From: Thermoanaerobacterales bacterium
GTDB taxonomy: Bacteria; Bacillota; Desulfotomaculia; Desulfotomaculales; JASEER01
NCBI GenBank assembly: GCA_030019475.1
Contig: JASEER010000002.1
Span: 1-64,000 of the forward strand
DNA: 64,000 nucleotides
Reading direction: 5' to 3'
Shown here: piece after piece, positions 30,668 to 39,003 of the stretch
Numbering within the stretch: the stretch's first letter is position 1
Layout of the letters: each line of letters starts with the position of its first letter
The notes under the pieces: generated by a model
Database searches by the model: none
The model's input: the letters and a program-made list of their open reading frames with translations, nothing else
What the model was told of the DNA's origin: nothing
Program-made: the position numbers and the translations under genes

Positions 30668-33323
30668 AATCCTCCGGCCTTTGGGCCTCGATATCGACCG
30701 AGTGTAACGCAGGGCCCGCCCCTTCCCCGGCGGGAAGAGGCAGGTCCAGTTCCCCGTAATAGGCCCTGCGCAGGATGTCCTCCAGTTCCGTCACCAGGGG
30801 CATCCGGGGGTTGGTGACGACGGTCTGGTCGGCGAAGGCCTGTTCGGCGATCCGCGGCAGGCGCTCGAGGAATTCCCGTTCCGGGATGCCGCAGGCGGCG
30901 ATGGTCTCCGGCAGGCCCAGTTCGCGCAGGAGCCGCCGTACGGCGGCGGTCAGGCTGGCCGCGCCCTCCGCGGGTGTGGCCGCCGGCAGGCCCAGGTGGC
31001 GGGCGATTTCCTGGTAACGGGCGGCGGCGATGTAGTGCCTGTACTTCGGCCAGGCCGTGAACTTGGACGGAACCGCCGCGTTGTAGGCGATGACGTAGGG
31101 CAACAGCACGGCGTTCGCCCGCCCGTGGGACAGGTCGAACTCCGCTCCGAGTTTGTGCGCCAGGGCGTGGTTCACGCCCAGGAAGGCGTTGGTGAAGGCC
31201 ATCCCGGCGATGGTCGCGGCGTTATGCATCTTCTCCCGCGCTTCGCGGTCCGCCGGGTCGGCGAAAGCCCGCGGCAGGTAGCGGAAGACGAGTTCAATCG
31301 CCTTCAGAGCCAGGGCATCGGTGTAGTCCGAGGCCATGACCGAGACGTAGGCCTCGATGGCGTGGGTCAGGACGTCGATCCCGGTATCGGCGGTCAGCCC
31401 GGGGGGCTGCCCGGCGGCCAGCTCGGGGTCGATGATGGCCACGTCCGGGGTTAGTTCGTAGTCGGCGAGGGGGTACTTAATCTCGGTGCCGCGGTCGGTC
31501 AGAACGCAGAAGGCGGTGACCTCCGAACCGCTGCCGCTGGTGGTGGGGACGGCCACCAGGCGGGTTTTGCGTTTTGCCCGGGGGTACTTGTAGGTGCGCT
31601 TGCGGATGTCGAGGAACTTTAGGCGCAGGAACTCGAACTCGACCTCCGGGTGCTCGTAAAAGAGCCACATCCCTTTGGCGGTGTCGATGGCCGACCCGCC
31701 GCCGAGGGCGATGACCGTATCGGGCGAAAACCGCTTGAGGAGCTCCACGCCCTTCTTGACGGTGGCCACCGAGGGGTTGGGTTCCACCTCGTCGAAGACC
31801 TCGATGTCGACGGGCGCGGGCCGCCGCTCCAGGTGGTGCGTCACCCGCTCGACGTAGCCCAGGCGGCGCAGGGTGGGATCGGTGACGATTACCGCCCGGC
31901 GGAGGTCCGGCATCTTGGCCAGATACTGCAGCGCTCCGGGCTCGAAGTAGATCCTGGGCGGGACCTTGAACCACTGCATGTTCACCCGGCGGCGGGCGAC
32001 GCGCTTGATGTTCAACAGGTTCACCGCGCTGACGTTGGCGGTGGTGGCGTTGTGGCCGGGATAGCCGCAGCCGAGAGTCAAGGACGGGGTGAGAGTGTTG
32101 TACAGGTCGCCGATCGCACCGTGCGTGGCCGGGGCGTTGACGATGACCCGCCCCGCCCGCAGACGGCGGGCGAAGGCCTGGATGACGTCCTCGTTCTCGC
32201 TATGGATGACGGCCGAGTGGCCCAGACCGCCGAAATGGACGACGGCTTCGGCGAGGTCCAGCCCCTCCTCCGGGCTGGCGACGGTGTAGAAAGCCAGGAT
32301 CGGGGAGAGCTTTTCCCGCGAAAGGGGGTAGTCCGGCCCGACCCCCTCCTGCTCGGCGATGAGGATCTTCGTCCCGGAGGGCACGGCGAACCCCGCCATG
32401 CCGGCGATGGTGGAAGCGTCACGGCCGACGATGTCGGGGTTCAGGGAGGTGGCCCCGTCCCGGGTCGCCAGCCGCTCCAGCCGCCGTGTCCGCTCGGCGT
32501 CCAGGAAGACGCAGCCGTACTCCTGGAGCAGCCGGCGCACCCGATCGGCCACCTCCCGGTCGACGATCAGGGCCTGCTCGGAGGCGCAGATCATGCCATG
32601 GTCGAAGGTCTTGCTGAGGATGAGGTCGGTCACCGCCCGGCGCAGGTCGGCGGTCCGCTCAATGTAGCAGGGGACGTTTCCCGGCCCCACGCCGAGCGCG
32701 GGGCGCCCGGCGCTGTACGCGGCCTCGACCATAGCACTGCCCCCGGTGGCCAGGATGAGGGAAACTCCGGGGTGACGCATCAGGTAGCGCGCGGTCTCCA
32801 CCGACGGCTCCTCGATCCACTGGATGCAGTCCGGCGGGGCGCCGGCGGCCACCGCCGCCTCCCGTACCGCCCGGGCCGCGGCGGCGCTGCAGCGTTGCGC
32901 CGAGGGGTGGAAACTGAAGATGACCGGGTTGCGGGTTTTGAGGACGATGAGGGACTTGAAGAGGACCGTGGAGGTGGGGTTGGTGACCGGGGTAAAGGCG
33001 GCGATGACCCCCGCCGGCTCGGCGATCTCCACGTACCCGGCGGTGTCGTCCTCCCGGACCGTCCCCACCGTCCGCAGGTCCTTGATATCGTGGTAGATAT
33101 ATTCAGTGGCGAAAATGTTCTTGATGACCTTGTCCTCGTAAACGCCCCGGCCGGTCTCTTCGACGGCCAGGCGGGAGAGTTCCATGTGCTGCTCGAGGCC
33201 CGCCAGGGCGGCGGCCTTTACGATCCGGTCCACGGCCTCCTGGTCGAGTTCCAGATAGCCCGCGCCGGCCCGCGCCGCCCTTTCCACCAAGCGGTCGACG
33301 GCGGGGAAGCTCTCGTTGACGAT
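30657..33323 (-). CDS. adhE: Bifunctional acetaldehyde-CoA/alcohol dehydrogenase
   Basis: About 888 residues. The N-terminal aldehyde dehydrogenase half has VIKNIFATEYIYHDIKD, PVTNPTSTVLFKS and the catalytic Cys in FDHGMICASEQ. The linker is followed by an Fe-dependent alcohol dehydrogenase half (ALGGGSAIDTAKGMW, GVNHALAHKLG, iron-ligand histidines). It reduces acetyl-CoA to ethanol with NADH, or the reverse. The first ordinary start codon (TTG 33290) has no ribosome site and cuts off homologous sequence. A perfect AGGAGGT lies at 33337-33331, and eight bases after AGGAGG stands ATC (33323-33321) in frame, so AUC initiation is proposed. Confidence 0.95.
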   Translation of the reverse strand: MVNESFPAVDRLVERAARAGAGYLELDQEAVDRIVKAAALAGLEQHMELSRLAVEETGRGVYEDKVIKNIFATEYIYHDIKDLRTVGTVREDDTAGYVEIAEPAGVIAAFTPVTNPTSTVLFKSLIVLKTRNPVIFSFHPSAQRCSAAAARAVREAAVAAGAPPDCIQWIEEPSVETARYLMRHPGVSLILATGGSAMVEAAYSAGRPALGVGPGNVPCYIERTADLRRAVTDLILSKTFDHGMICASEQALIVDREVADRVRRLLQEYGCVFLDAERTRRLERLATRDGATSLNPDIVGRDASTIAGMAGFAVPSGTKILIAEQEGVGPDYPLSREKLSPILAFYTVASPEEGLDLAEAVVHFGGLGHSAVIHSENEDVIQAFARRLRAGRVIVNAPATHGAIGDLYNTLTPSLTLGCGYPGHNATTANVSAVNLLNIKRVARRRVNMQWFKVPPRIYFEPGALQYLAKMPDLRRAVIVTDPTLRRLGYVERVTHHLERRPAPVDIEVFDEVEPNPSVATVKKGVELLKRFSPDTVIALGGGSAIDTAKGMWLFYEHPEVEFEFLRLKFLDIRKRTYKYPRAKRKTRLVAVPTTSGSGSEVTAFCVLTDRGTEIKYPLADYELTPDVAIIDPELAAGQPPGLTADTGIDVLTHAIEAYVSVMASDYTDALALKAIELVFRYLPRAFADPADREAREKMHNAATIAGMAFTNAFLGVNHALAHKLGAEFDLSHGRANAVLLPYVIAYNAAVPSKFTAWPKYRHYIAAARYQEIARHLGLPAATPAEGAASLTAAVRRLLRELGLPETIAACGIPEREFLERLPRIAEQAFADQTVVTNPRMPLVTELEDILRRAYYGELDLPLPAGEGAGPALHSVDIEAQRPEDFIH

Positions 33324-33467
33324 ACTCGTTACCTCCTCCCGTGACGAATGCTTTTCAGGACAGCCCTAGTATACCCGGAAGGCGGGAGGCGCATTGCCGG
33401 ATGACGGCGGGGCGCCGGTGAACTTTCTAAATTACAAAAAAAATATTGCAAGAAGATTTCTAAAGTA

Positions 33468-33574
33468 TTGCCAAAATGTTTCGTTCATGCTATGCTGAGC
33501 GTAATCAAAAACCAAGATCAGGATTGCCGTGTGCCTCGGACATCCCTCTCTCCCGTGGACCGAGGCCTTTTCTT
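33468..33574 (+). ncRNA. Candidate small RNA unit 1 (promoter to terminator)
   Basis: TTGCCA (33468-33473), 17 bases, TATGCT (33491-33496), then about 70 transcribed bases ending in a terminator GCCTCGG (33533-33539)/CCGAGGC (33560-33566) with CTTTTCTT. The terminator loop exposes TCCCTCTC. It shares promoter, GCCGTG upstream motif and loop motif with the unit at 33648, so the two look like tandem duplicates. No credible reading frame lies inside. It could instead be an attenuator for the 42-residue peptide downstream. Confidence 0.6.
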
Positions 33575-33647
33575 ATGCCAGCCTTTGTTTTGATCTTCAA
33601 ACCTTATGGGCATCTTACAGAATTATTAAAAAGTTATTGCAAGCTCC

Positions 33648-33750
33648 TTGCCAAGTTATTACGAAAGTGTTACAATGAGACCATCCAACCGAAAATAAGG
33701 TACGCCGTGATATGGCCTCGCTCCCTCTCGATCGGGGCCCCTTTTTTTTT
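33648..33750 (+). ncRNA. Candidate small RNA unit 2 (promoter to terminator)
   Basis: TTGCCA (33648-33653), 17 bases, TACAAT (33671-33676), then about 70 bases ending in stem GGCCTCG (33714-33720)/CGGGGCC (33733-33739) with a run of T (33741-33750). The loop again carries TCCCTCTC. TTGCAAG-CTC-CTTGCCAA overlaps the -35 region as a near-perfect dyad, a possible operator. A G-tract of ten follows the terminator. Confidence 0.62.
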
Positions 33751-33805
33751 GGGGGGGGGGATGGCGGGGCCCGCTTAAGGACAGCGTAAGGGCGAGGTGG
33801 TATTT

Positions 33806-33934
33806 ATGGCCGAATCGCCCTCACTGGCGGAGGTTCTCCTGGTATACGGGGAAATGGCCCTTATCGCCTTCGGTGCTTGGCTTGTACTGTATGTTGTCGG
33901 GCGTTCCTGGACCGGTCAGGGGCCCGAGAGATGA
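33806..33934 (+). CDS. 42-residue single-span membrane peptide
   Basis: ATG 33806 follows GGCGAGGTGG by five bases. The product starts MAESPSLAEVLLVYGEM, has one hydrophobic helix (residues about 17-32, ALIAFGAWLVLYVVG) and ends RSWTGQGPER. No homologue is recognised. It lies behind the two tandem promoter/terminator units and before a strong terminator, so it has its own transcriptional setting. Possibly a membrane-acting regulatory peptide or a small subunit; inference only. Confidence 0.55.
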   Translation: MAESPSLAEVLLVYGEMALIAFGAWLVLYVVGRSWTGQGPER

Positions 33935-33950
33935 ACGGACCCCAAAAAGG

Positions 33951-33996
33951 GGGCCGGGGGGCGGCACCTGATTGCCGCCCGCCCGGCCCTATGGTT
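33951..33996. terminator. Long hairpin terminator between convergent genes
   Basis: GGGCCGGG plus GGGCGGCA pair with TGCCGCCC plus CCCGGCCC, a 16-bp stem with one bulged base and loop CCTGAT, followed by TATGGTTTT. It can serve the membrane-peptide gene on + and the formate operon on -. Confidence 0.75.
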
Positions 33997-34023
33997 TTGG
34001 GACTGGAACAGGGAATGGAAGAT

Positions 34024-34584
34024 TCAAGCCCCCGCCCGGTTGCGTGAGTGCGCTTCAGAAGGTTGTGGTTCTGGTTTCTTCTCCGTGTTATGATTTACAT
34101 GACCCTTGTTATGCTGGGTGCGTCGGGGGATCGCCATGACCCTCACGCCCCAGATTTTTTTTTCTCTGGTAAGGCCGAAATTTCGCACCGCGCCCACGGC
34201 CTCCACGTAGTCCCCCACCATTATTTTCTCCGGCGGGGCGGTGAACATGATCACCTTGACACTGGCGCCGCCCTCGCTGATGGTGATGTGAGGCCGGTTC
34301 ATCCAGGCGAAAGAAACCCGTTCCACCGTTCCGCGTACCCGAACCGGCTTCCCGCTCCCGTCGCGCCCGACCCGGTCCAGGCGGCAAAGCCTGGCGCCGG
34401 TGCAATCGACGTTCGCCATCGCCTTCTGGTTCATCCGCGTCAAAAGGAGCGGAATCACCAGCAGGGCGGCCAGCATCGGGAGCATGGTCAGGAAGAGCCG
34501 GAGGTCACGGCTCTGGATAAAGGCCAGGGTGACCATCAGGGCGGCGATCCCGAAGGCCGCGTACCCGGGCAGGGACATTCTCAC
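34024..34584 (-). CDS. Membrane-anchored OB-fold-like protein at end of formate operon
   Basis: 186 residues from GTG 34584, six bases after GGGGGAG; ATG 34578 is an alternative. Two TM helices (residues about 8-23 and 28-50) precede a soluble domain of alternating strands (VRVRGTVERVSF, HITISEGGASVKVIMF, IMVGDYVEAVGAVRNF), which resembles an OB fold. The tail is His/Asn/Pro-rich. It is 36 bases behind focA on the same strand. No family recognised; it may help assemble or anchor the formate dehydrogenase. Confidence 0.65.
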   Translation of the reverse strand: MRMSLPGYAAFGIAALMVTLAFIQSRDLRLFLTMLPMLAALLVIPLLLTRMNQKAMANVDCTGARLCRLDRVGRDGSGKPVRVRGTVERVSFAWMNRPHITISEGGASVKVIMFTAPPEKIMVGDYVEAVGAVRNFGLTREKKIWGVRVMAIPRRTQHNKGHVNHNTEKKPEPQPSEAHSRNRAGA

Positions 34585-34620
34585 CTAAGACTCCCCCTTT
34601 ATATGGCCGGAAGGCCGCTC

Positions 34621-35520
34621 CTAGCTTTCGGCCGGAAGCTCTTTCCGGAAGGCGAGGAAGTAGACCACGCCGATCAGCAGGAAGCCCCCGACGATATTGC
34701 CCAGGGTGGCGGGGATCAGGTTCCAGAGCCACACGTCACCCCATGACAGGCCCCCGTTGGCGTGCAGGAGCGGGTTCCAGGGCTTGCCGTCCACCATCTT
34801 GTCGACCACGCCGGGGAAGTATTTGGTCAGCCAGAGGCCGCTGGGCAGAAAGTACATATTGGCCACGCAGTGCTCGAAGCCGGTGGCGACGAAGGCCATG
34901 ATCGGGAACCAGATGCCGAAGAACTTACCGATCACGTCGTTGGCCGTAATGCCGAGGAGAATGGCGATGTTAACGAGGAAGTTACAGCCGATGGCCGCCC
35001 AGAAGACAGACCACAGGCCGACGGACCCGGCCGACTTATAGGTCAATGTCTTGGCCACCGCGATGGCGATGGCGTTCATGCCGAAGGCGTTGGGTTCGGC
35101 TGCGCCCAGATTGCCCTGGGTGAAGGGGCCGATGACCATCATGTAGGCGTAGAAGAGGGAGCCCAGAAGGTTGCCGATGTAAACCCAGAGCCAGTTGTTG
35201 AAGACCTTGCCCCAGGTGGTCTTGCCCATCATGGCCGCCATCGGCGCGAGCATCGCGTCACCGGTGAACAGCTCCATGCCGGTAAGGACGATCGCAATGA
35301 GGCCGACCGGGAAGACTGCGCCCCCGATGAGCTTGCCGACGCCGGGGCCGAGATAATTGGCGACGGCGGTGGAGCAGACGGTGCAGAGGGCAGCGCCGAT
35401 GGCGATGTAGGCGCCGGCCATGAAGCCGCGCAGCAGGAGTTGGAAGATGGGCAGTTCGGCCTTGTACTTGCCGGCGTTGCCGGCCATCAGGGTCATCTTG
35501 GCTGGTGGGTTGAAGTTCAC
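34621..35520 (-). CDS. focA: Formate/nitrite (FNT) family channel
   Basis: 299 residues from GTG 35520 with AAGGGGGG upstream. Six TM helices and the FNT hallmarks LTGMELFTGDAML, NWLWVYIGNLLGS and GFEHCVANMYFLP are present. FNT pentamers conduct formate, nitrite or hydrosulfide. The position 28 bases behind fdhA makes formate the likely substrate. Confidence 0.93.
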   Translation of the reverse strand: MNFNPPAKMTLMAGNAGKYKAELPIFQLLLRGFMAGAYIAIGAALCTVCSTAVANYLGPGVGKLIGGAVFPVGLIAIVLTGMELFTGDAMLAPMAAMMGKTTWGKVFNNWLWVYIGNLLGSLFYAYMMVIGPFTQGNLGAAEPNAFGMNAIAIAVAKTLTYKSAGSVGLWSVFWAAIGCNFLVNIAILLGITANDVIGKFFGIWFPIMAFVATGFEHCVANMYFLPSGLWLTKYFPGVVDKMVDGKPWNPLLHANGGLSWGDVWLWNLIPATLGNIVGGFLLIGVVYFLAFRKELPAES

Positions 35521-35548
35521 CTGGTTTACCCCCCTTATGGTTTGTGTT

Positions 35549-37576
35549 TTAAGACACCTGAATCTTAGCCGCGCAGACCTTGTACTCCGGGATCTTGGCC
35601 ACCGGGTCCAGGGCCGGGTTGGTCAGCACGTTGGCCGCCGTCTCGGCGAAGTGGAACGGAATGAACAGCGTCCTTTCCGGCACCCGCGGCGTGACCATGG
35701 CCCTGACCTCGATCGATCCCCGTCGCGAGGAGACCCGTACCCGCCGGCCGTCGCTGATGCCCAGGTGCCGGGCGTCGACCGGGTTGACCTCCACAAAGGC
35801 CTCCGGCACCTCGCGTGCCAGGGTGGCCGAGCGCCTGGTCATGGTGCCGGTGTGGTAGTGGAAGGCGACCCGCCCGGTGGTCAGGACGAACGGGTACTCC
35901 TCGTCCGGTTCTTCGGCCGGGGGCTTGTAGCCCACCGCCTGCATTCTCCCCTCCCCTCGTGTAAAGGTCTTGCTATGCAGGATGGGCGTCCCCGGGTGGT
36001 CCTCCGCCGGGCAAGGCCACTGCAATCCGTCGACGCCAAGGCGGGCGTAGGACATACCCGCGTACTGCGGCGTCACCCGCCGGATCTCGCCGAAGACGGC
36101 CTCCGGATCCCCGAAGTCGAAGCCGTCCAGGCCGAGCCGGCGGGCCAGGAGACAGACAATCTCCCAGTCCGCCTTCGCTTCCCCGGGCGGCGGGACGGCC
36201 CGGCGCAGGAGCTGGACGCGCCGCTCGGTGTTGGTTACCGTGCCGTCCTTCTCGGCCCAGCAGGCCGCCGGGAAGACGACATCGGCCATGGCGGCCGTTT
36301 CCGAGAGGAAGATGTCCTGGACGATGAGCAGGTCCAGGCGCCCCAGCGCCTCGCGGGCGTGGTTGACGTCCGGGTCGGAGACCAGCGGGTTCTCGCCCAT
36401 GACGTACAGCCCCTTAAGCCGGCCCTCGCCGGCGGCGTCGATCATCCCCACCACGGTCAGGCCGACGCGGCCGGGGACCAGGCTTCCCCAGACCTTCTCG
36501 ACGTTGCCCCGCTTGCCGTCGTCGACCACCGGCTGGTAACCGGGCAGGACGTTGGCCAGGGCCCCGACGTCGCACGCGCCCTGGACGTTGTTCTGGCCGC
36601 GCAGGGGGTTTACCCCGGTGCCGGGGCGCCCGATGTTGCCGGTGAGCATTGCCAGGTTAGCGCAGGAGATGACGTTGTCCACCCCGGTGGTGTGCTGGGT
36701 AATGCCCATGCAGTAGAGGATCGCGGAGGCGGGGGCGGTGGCATAAAGGCGCGCCGCGGCGATGATGTCCGCAGCCGGCACGCCGGTGATCCCGGCCGCC
36801 CTTTCCGGCGGGTATTGCTCGACCTCCCGCTTCAGGTCCTCGAATCCTTCCGTGCGGGAGGCGATGAAGGCCTCGTCGTGCAGCCCTTCTTTAATGATGA
36901 CGTGCATCATGCCGTTCAGAAGGGCCACGTCGGTGCCCGGCCGCTGCCGCATCATGATGTCGGCGAAGCCCGCGAGCTGAATCCGCCGGGGATCGGCGAC
37001 GATGAGCTTCGCCCCCTGTTCCCGCGCCCGCATCACGCGGCGGGCGATGAGCGGGTGGTTCTCCGTGGTATTTGACCCGACGATGAAGACGCAGCCCGCT
37101 TCTTCGATGTCCCGGATGGAGTTGGTCATTGCGCCGCTGCCGAAGGTTGCCGCCAGACCGGCGACGGTGGAGCTGTGTCACAGGCGGGCGCAATGGTCGA
37201 TATGGGGGCTGCCGAAGACCCGGGCCAGCTTTTGGAGCAGATAGTTTTCCTCGTTGGTGCACTTGGCCGAGGCAAGAAAACCCACGGCGTCCGGGCCGTG
37301 CTCGCCAGCGATGGCGGTGAGCCGCCCGGCGGCGTAATCCAGGGCCTCGTCCCAGGATACCGGCGTCAAAGCGCCGTCACGGCGCACCAGCGGGCTCTTG
37401 AGCCGGTCCGGGTGGTTGATGAACTCGTGGGCGCGCCAGCCCTTGATGCAGAGCTTTCCCTCGCTGATCGGGTGACGGACCCAGGGTTCGGTGCCCACGA
37501 CACGGCCGCCGTTAACGACCAGGTACATGCCGCAGCCCACGCCGCAATAGGGGCAGATGGTCGGTACAAGTTGCAC
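35549..37576 (-). CDS. fdhA: Formate dehydrogenase catalytic subunit, selenocysteine-containing
   Basis: A 675-codon gene interrupted in conceptual translation by TGA at 37180-37178. Reading it as Sec133 gives DHCARLU then HSSTVAGL, matching the active site of E. coli FdhF. The N-terminus carries the 4Fe-4S ligands C8-X2-C11-X3-C15-X27-C43, followed by the Mo/W-bis-PGD domains. GTG start with GGGGAGGTG. Size matches the compact FdhH type with only one cluster. It lies six bases behind fdhB, so electrons should leave through FdhB and MvhD. Confidence 0.96.
37149..37180 (-). promoter_or_regulatory. bSECIS of fdhA with UGA Sec codon
   Basis: UGA (37180-37178), then 12 bases, stem GUCGCC (37165-37160), loop GGUCU (37159-37155), stem GGCGGC (37154-37149). 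The loop sequence and its distance of 18 bases from UGA equal those of the E. coli fdhF SECIS as I recall it. Confidence 0.9.
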
Positions 37577-37582
37577 AGGGTT

Positions 37583-38572
37583 TCACCTCCCCGGTGTAAA
37601 GGCGCTCTCCGCCCTGGTTTTTTCGCTCTCGTCGAAGATGATGAGCGGCGGCGGGGTGGGGTCGATACCCGGCCGGTAGCCGAAGATCGCGGAGAGTTCT
37701 TTGTGGAGCATGTGGTACAGCCTGGTGAGCGGGATCTCCATCGGGCAGGCGGCCTCGCACTGCCCGCAATTGAGGCAGGAGTCCGCCACGTGCGCCAGCC
37801 GCGTGAGGTGGAAGAGGCGCGCCGGAGCAAGCTGCCCGCCCGGAACCAGGCCGCGCCCGGCGTCCAGGTAGCAGTCCTTGCAGTAGCAGAGGGGACAGGC
37901 GTTGCGGCAGCCGTAGCACTTGATGCACTTGTCAAACTGGGAAAACCAGTAGGCGAGGCGTTCCTCCCGGCCGGCCTCCTGGATGGCAAAGTCGCCGGCC
38001 CGGGCGGCGGCGGCCGTCTCCTCCCAGCCGCCGTGCAGGGCGAAGGGGGGCGCCTCGGCCAGGCCGGCCGCCTGCAGGACCGCCTCGCCCCGTTCGCTAT
38101 GGACCTCCACCGCGCAGGCCCGGCCGCCGACCGAGATCTCCAGGTCGGCCATTACGGCCCGCGGGTATTCGCAGCGGCGGCAACTGGACCGTGCGCTGCC
38201 GCCGGGGACCGTGTCACAGTTAATGCCGACGGTGATTACACGGTCCGGGTCGAGGCTGTTCCTCTTCACGAGTTCCGCAACGGCCCGGATGTCGCAGGTA
38301 CGGCCGAATATCGCCACGCGGCGGTCCCGGAGGTAGTCCCGGACAAGCCGGGCCAGACTGTAGGGTGCTCCTCCGGAAACGGTTAAACCGACTGTGCCTT
38401 TGACTTCGGTGAGAAAGACGGGGCGTGCATCGTCGTCACCGTATCCCCCGGAGTAACCGAAAACCCCCTCGGCAACGCCCGCCTCCAGGATACCCCGGGC
38501 GAGGGCCTGGATCACGCCTCCCCCGGGCAGGGCGGCCTCGCGTTCATCGATTGATCTGCGGTATTGCTTCAC
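37583..38572 (-). CDS. fdhB: Iron-sulfur beta subunit of formate dehydrogenase (FdhB/FrhB-like)
   Basis: 329 residues from GTG 38572, which overlaps the mvhD stop (GTGA). The central part (VFLTEVKGTVGLTVSGG, VAIFGRTCDIRAVAEL, VITVGINCDTVPGG) fits the F420-hydrogenase/dehydrogenase beta family. Two 4Fe-4S ferredoxin motifs follow: CIKCYGCRNACPLC plus CKDC, and CLNCGQCEAACPM. It should relay electrons from FdhA to MvhD. Longer frames upstream are out of family and were discarded. Confidence 0.9.
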   Translation of the reverse strand: MKQYRRSIDEREAALPGGGVIQALARGILEAGVAEGVFGYSGGYGDDDARPVFLTEVKGTVGLTVSGGAPYSLARLVRDYLRDRRVAIFGRTCDIRAVAELVKRNSLDPDRVITVGINCDTVPGGSARSSCRRCEYPRAVMADLEISVGGRACAVEVHSERGEAVLQAAGLAEAPPFALHGGWEETAAAARAGDFAIQEAGREERLAYWFSQFDKCIKCYGCRNACPLCYCKDCYLDAGRGLVPGGQLAPARLFHLTRLAHVADSCLNCGQCEAACPMEIPLTRLYHMLHKELSAIFGYRPGIDPTPPPLIIFDESEKTRAESAFTPGR

Positions 38573-39003
38573 GCTTCTCTCACTTCTCTCATCTTCAGTG
38601 GGTTGGGCCCCATGGCCCGGATCTCTTCCACGAACTCTTTGATCGTCTGGGCGAACTGCGCGCCCTCCGACGCCGAGATGAAGGTCAGGCGCACCCGCTC
38701 GGGGTCCATCCCCACGGCGTCGAGCAGAGCGCGGAGCATGTTGTAGCGCCGCCGGGCGAACATGTTGCCACTGACATAGTGGCATTCTCCGGGGTGTCAC
38801 CCGCTGACGAGGACCCCGTCGGCGCCGTCCACCAGGGCCTTCAGGATGAAGATGGGGTCCACCCGGCCGGAGCACATCAGCCGGATGATCTTTACGTTCG
38901 GCGGGTATTGAAGCCGGGATACCCCGGCCAAGTCGGCCCCGGCATAACTGCACCAGTTACACAGGAAACCGAGGATCTGGGGTTCGAACCCGTCTTGTGC
39001 CAT
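38569..39003 (-). CDS. mvhD: MvhD-type iron-sulfur subunit containing selenocysteine
   Basis: 144 residues from ATG 39003, nine bases after AAGGAGGG. TGA at 38799-38797 read as Sec69 restores GVLVSGU followed by [11 protein letters not shown]; other family members have Cys there as I recall. N-terminal FLCNWC and LMCSGRVDP cysteines are present. MvhD links hydrogenase or formate dehydrogenase to heterodisulfide-reductase-type HdrA for flavin-based bifurcation. No hdrABC lies in the window, so the partner is encoded elsewhere. Conceptual translation splits the gene in two. Confidence 0.93.
38766..38799 (-). promoter_or_regulatory. bSECIS of mvhD with UGA Sec codon
   Basis: UGA, then 12 bases, a perfect 7-bp stem UGCCACU/AGUGGCA (38784-38778 and 38772-38766) with loop AUGUC. 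Position and size fit a bacterial SECIS. Confidence 0.85.

Noticed and set aside
33360-33450. Rex operator upstream of adhE
   Set aside because: The AT-rich stretch with TTGTAATTT has no convincing inverted partner TTAACAA-type half.
33476-33778. 100-codon plus-strand frame
   Set aside because: It runs through two promoters and two terminators, has no ribosome site and no conserved-looking segment; the RNA interpretation fits better.
37583-38953. 456-residue version of FdhB starting far upstream
   Set aside because: The extra N-terminus is the wrong-frame reading of mvhD; GTG 38572 overlaps the mvhD stop and has a ribosome site.
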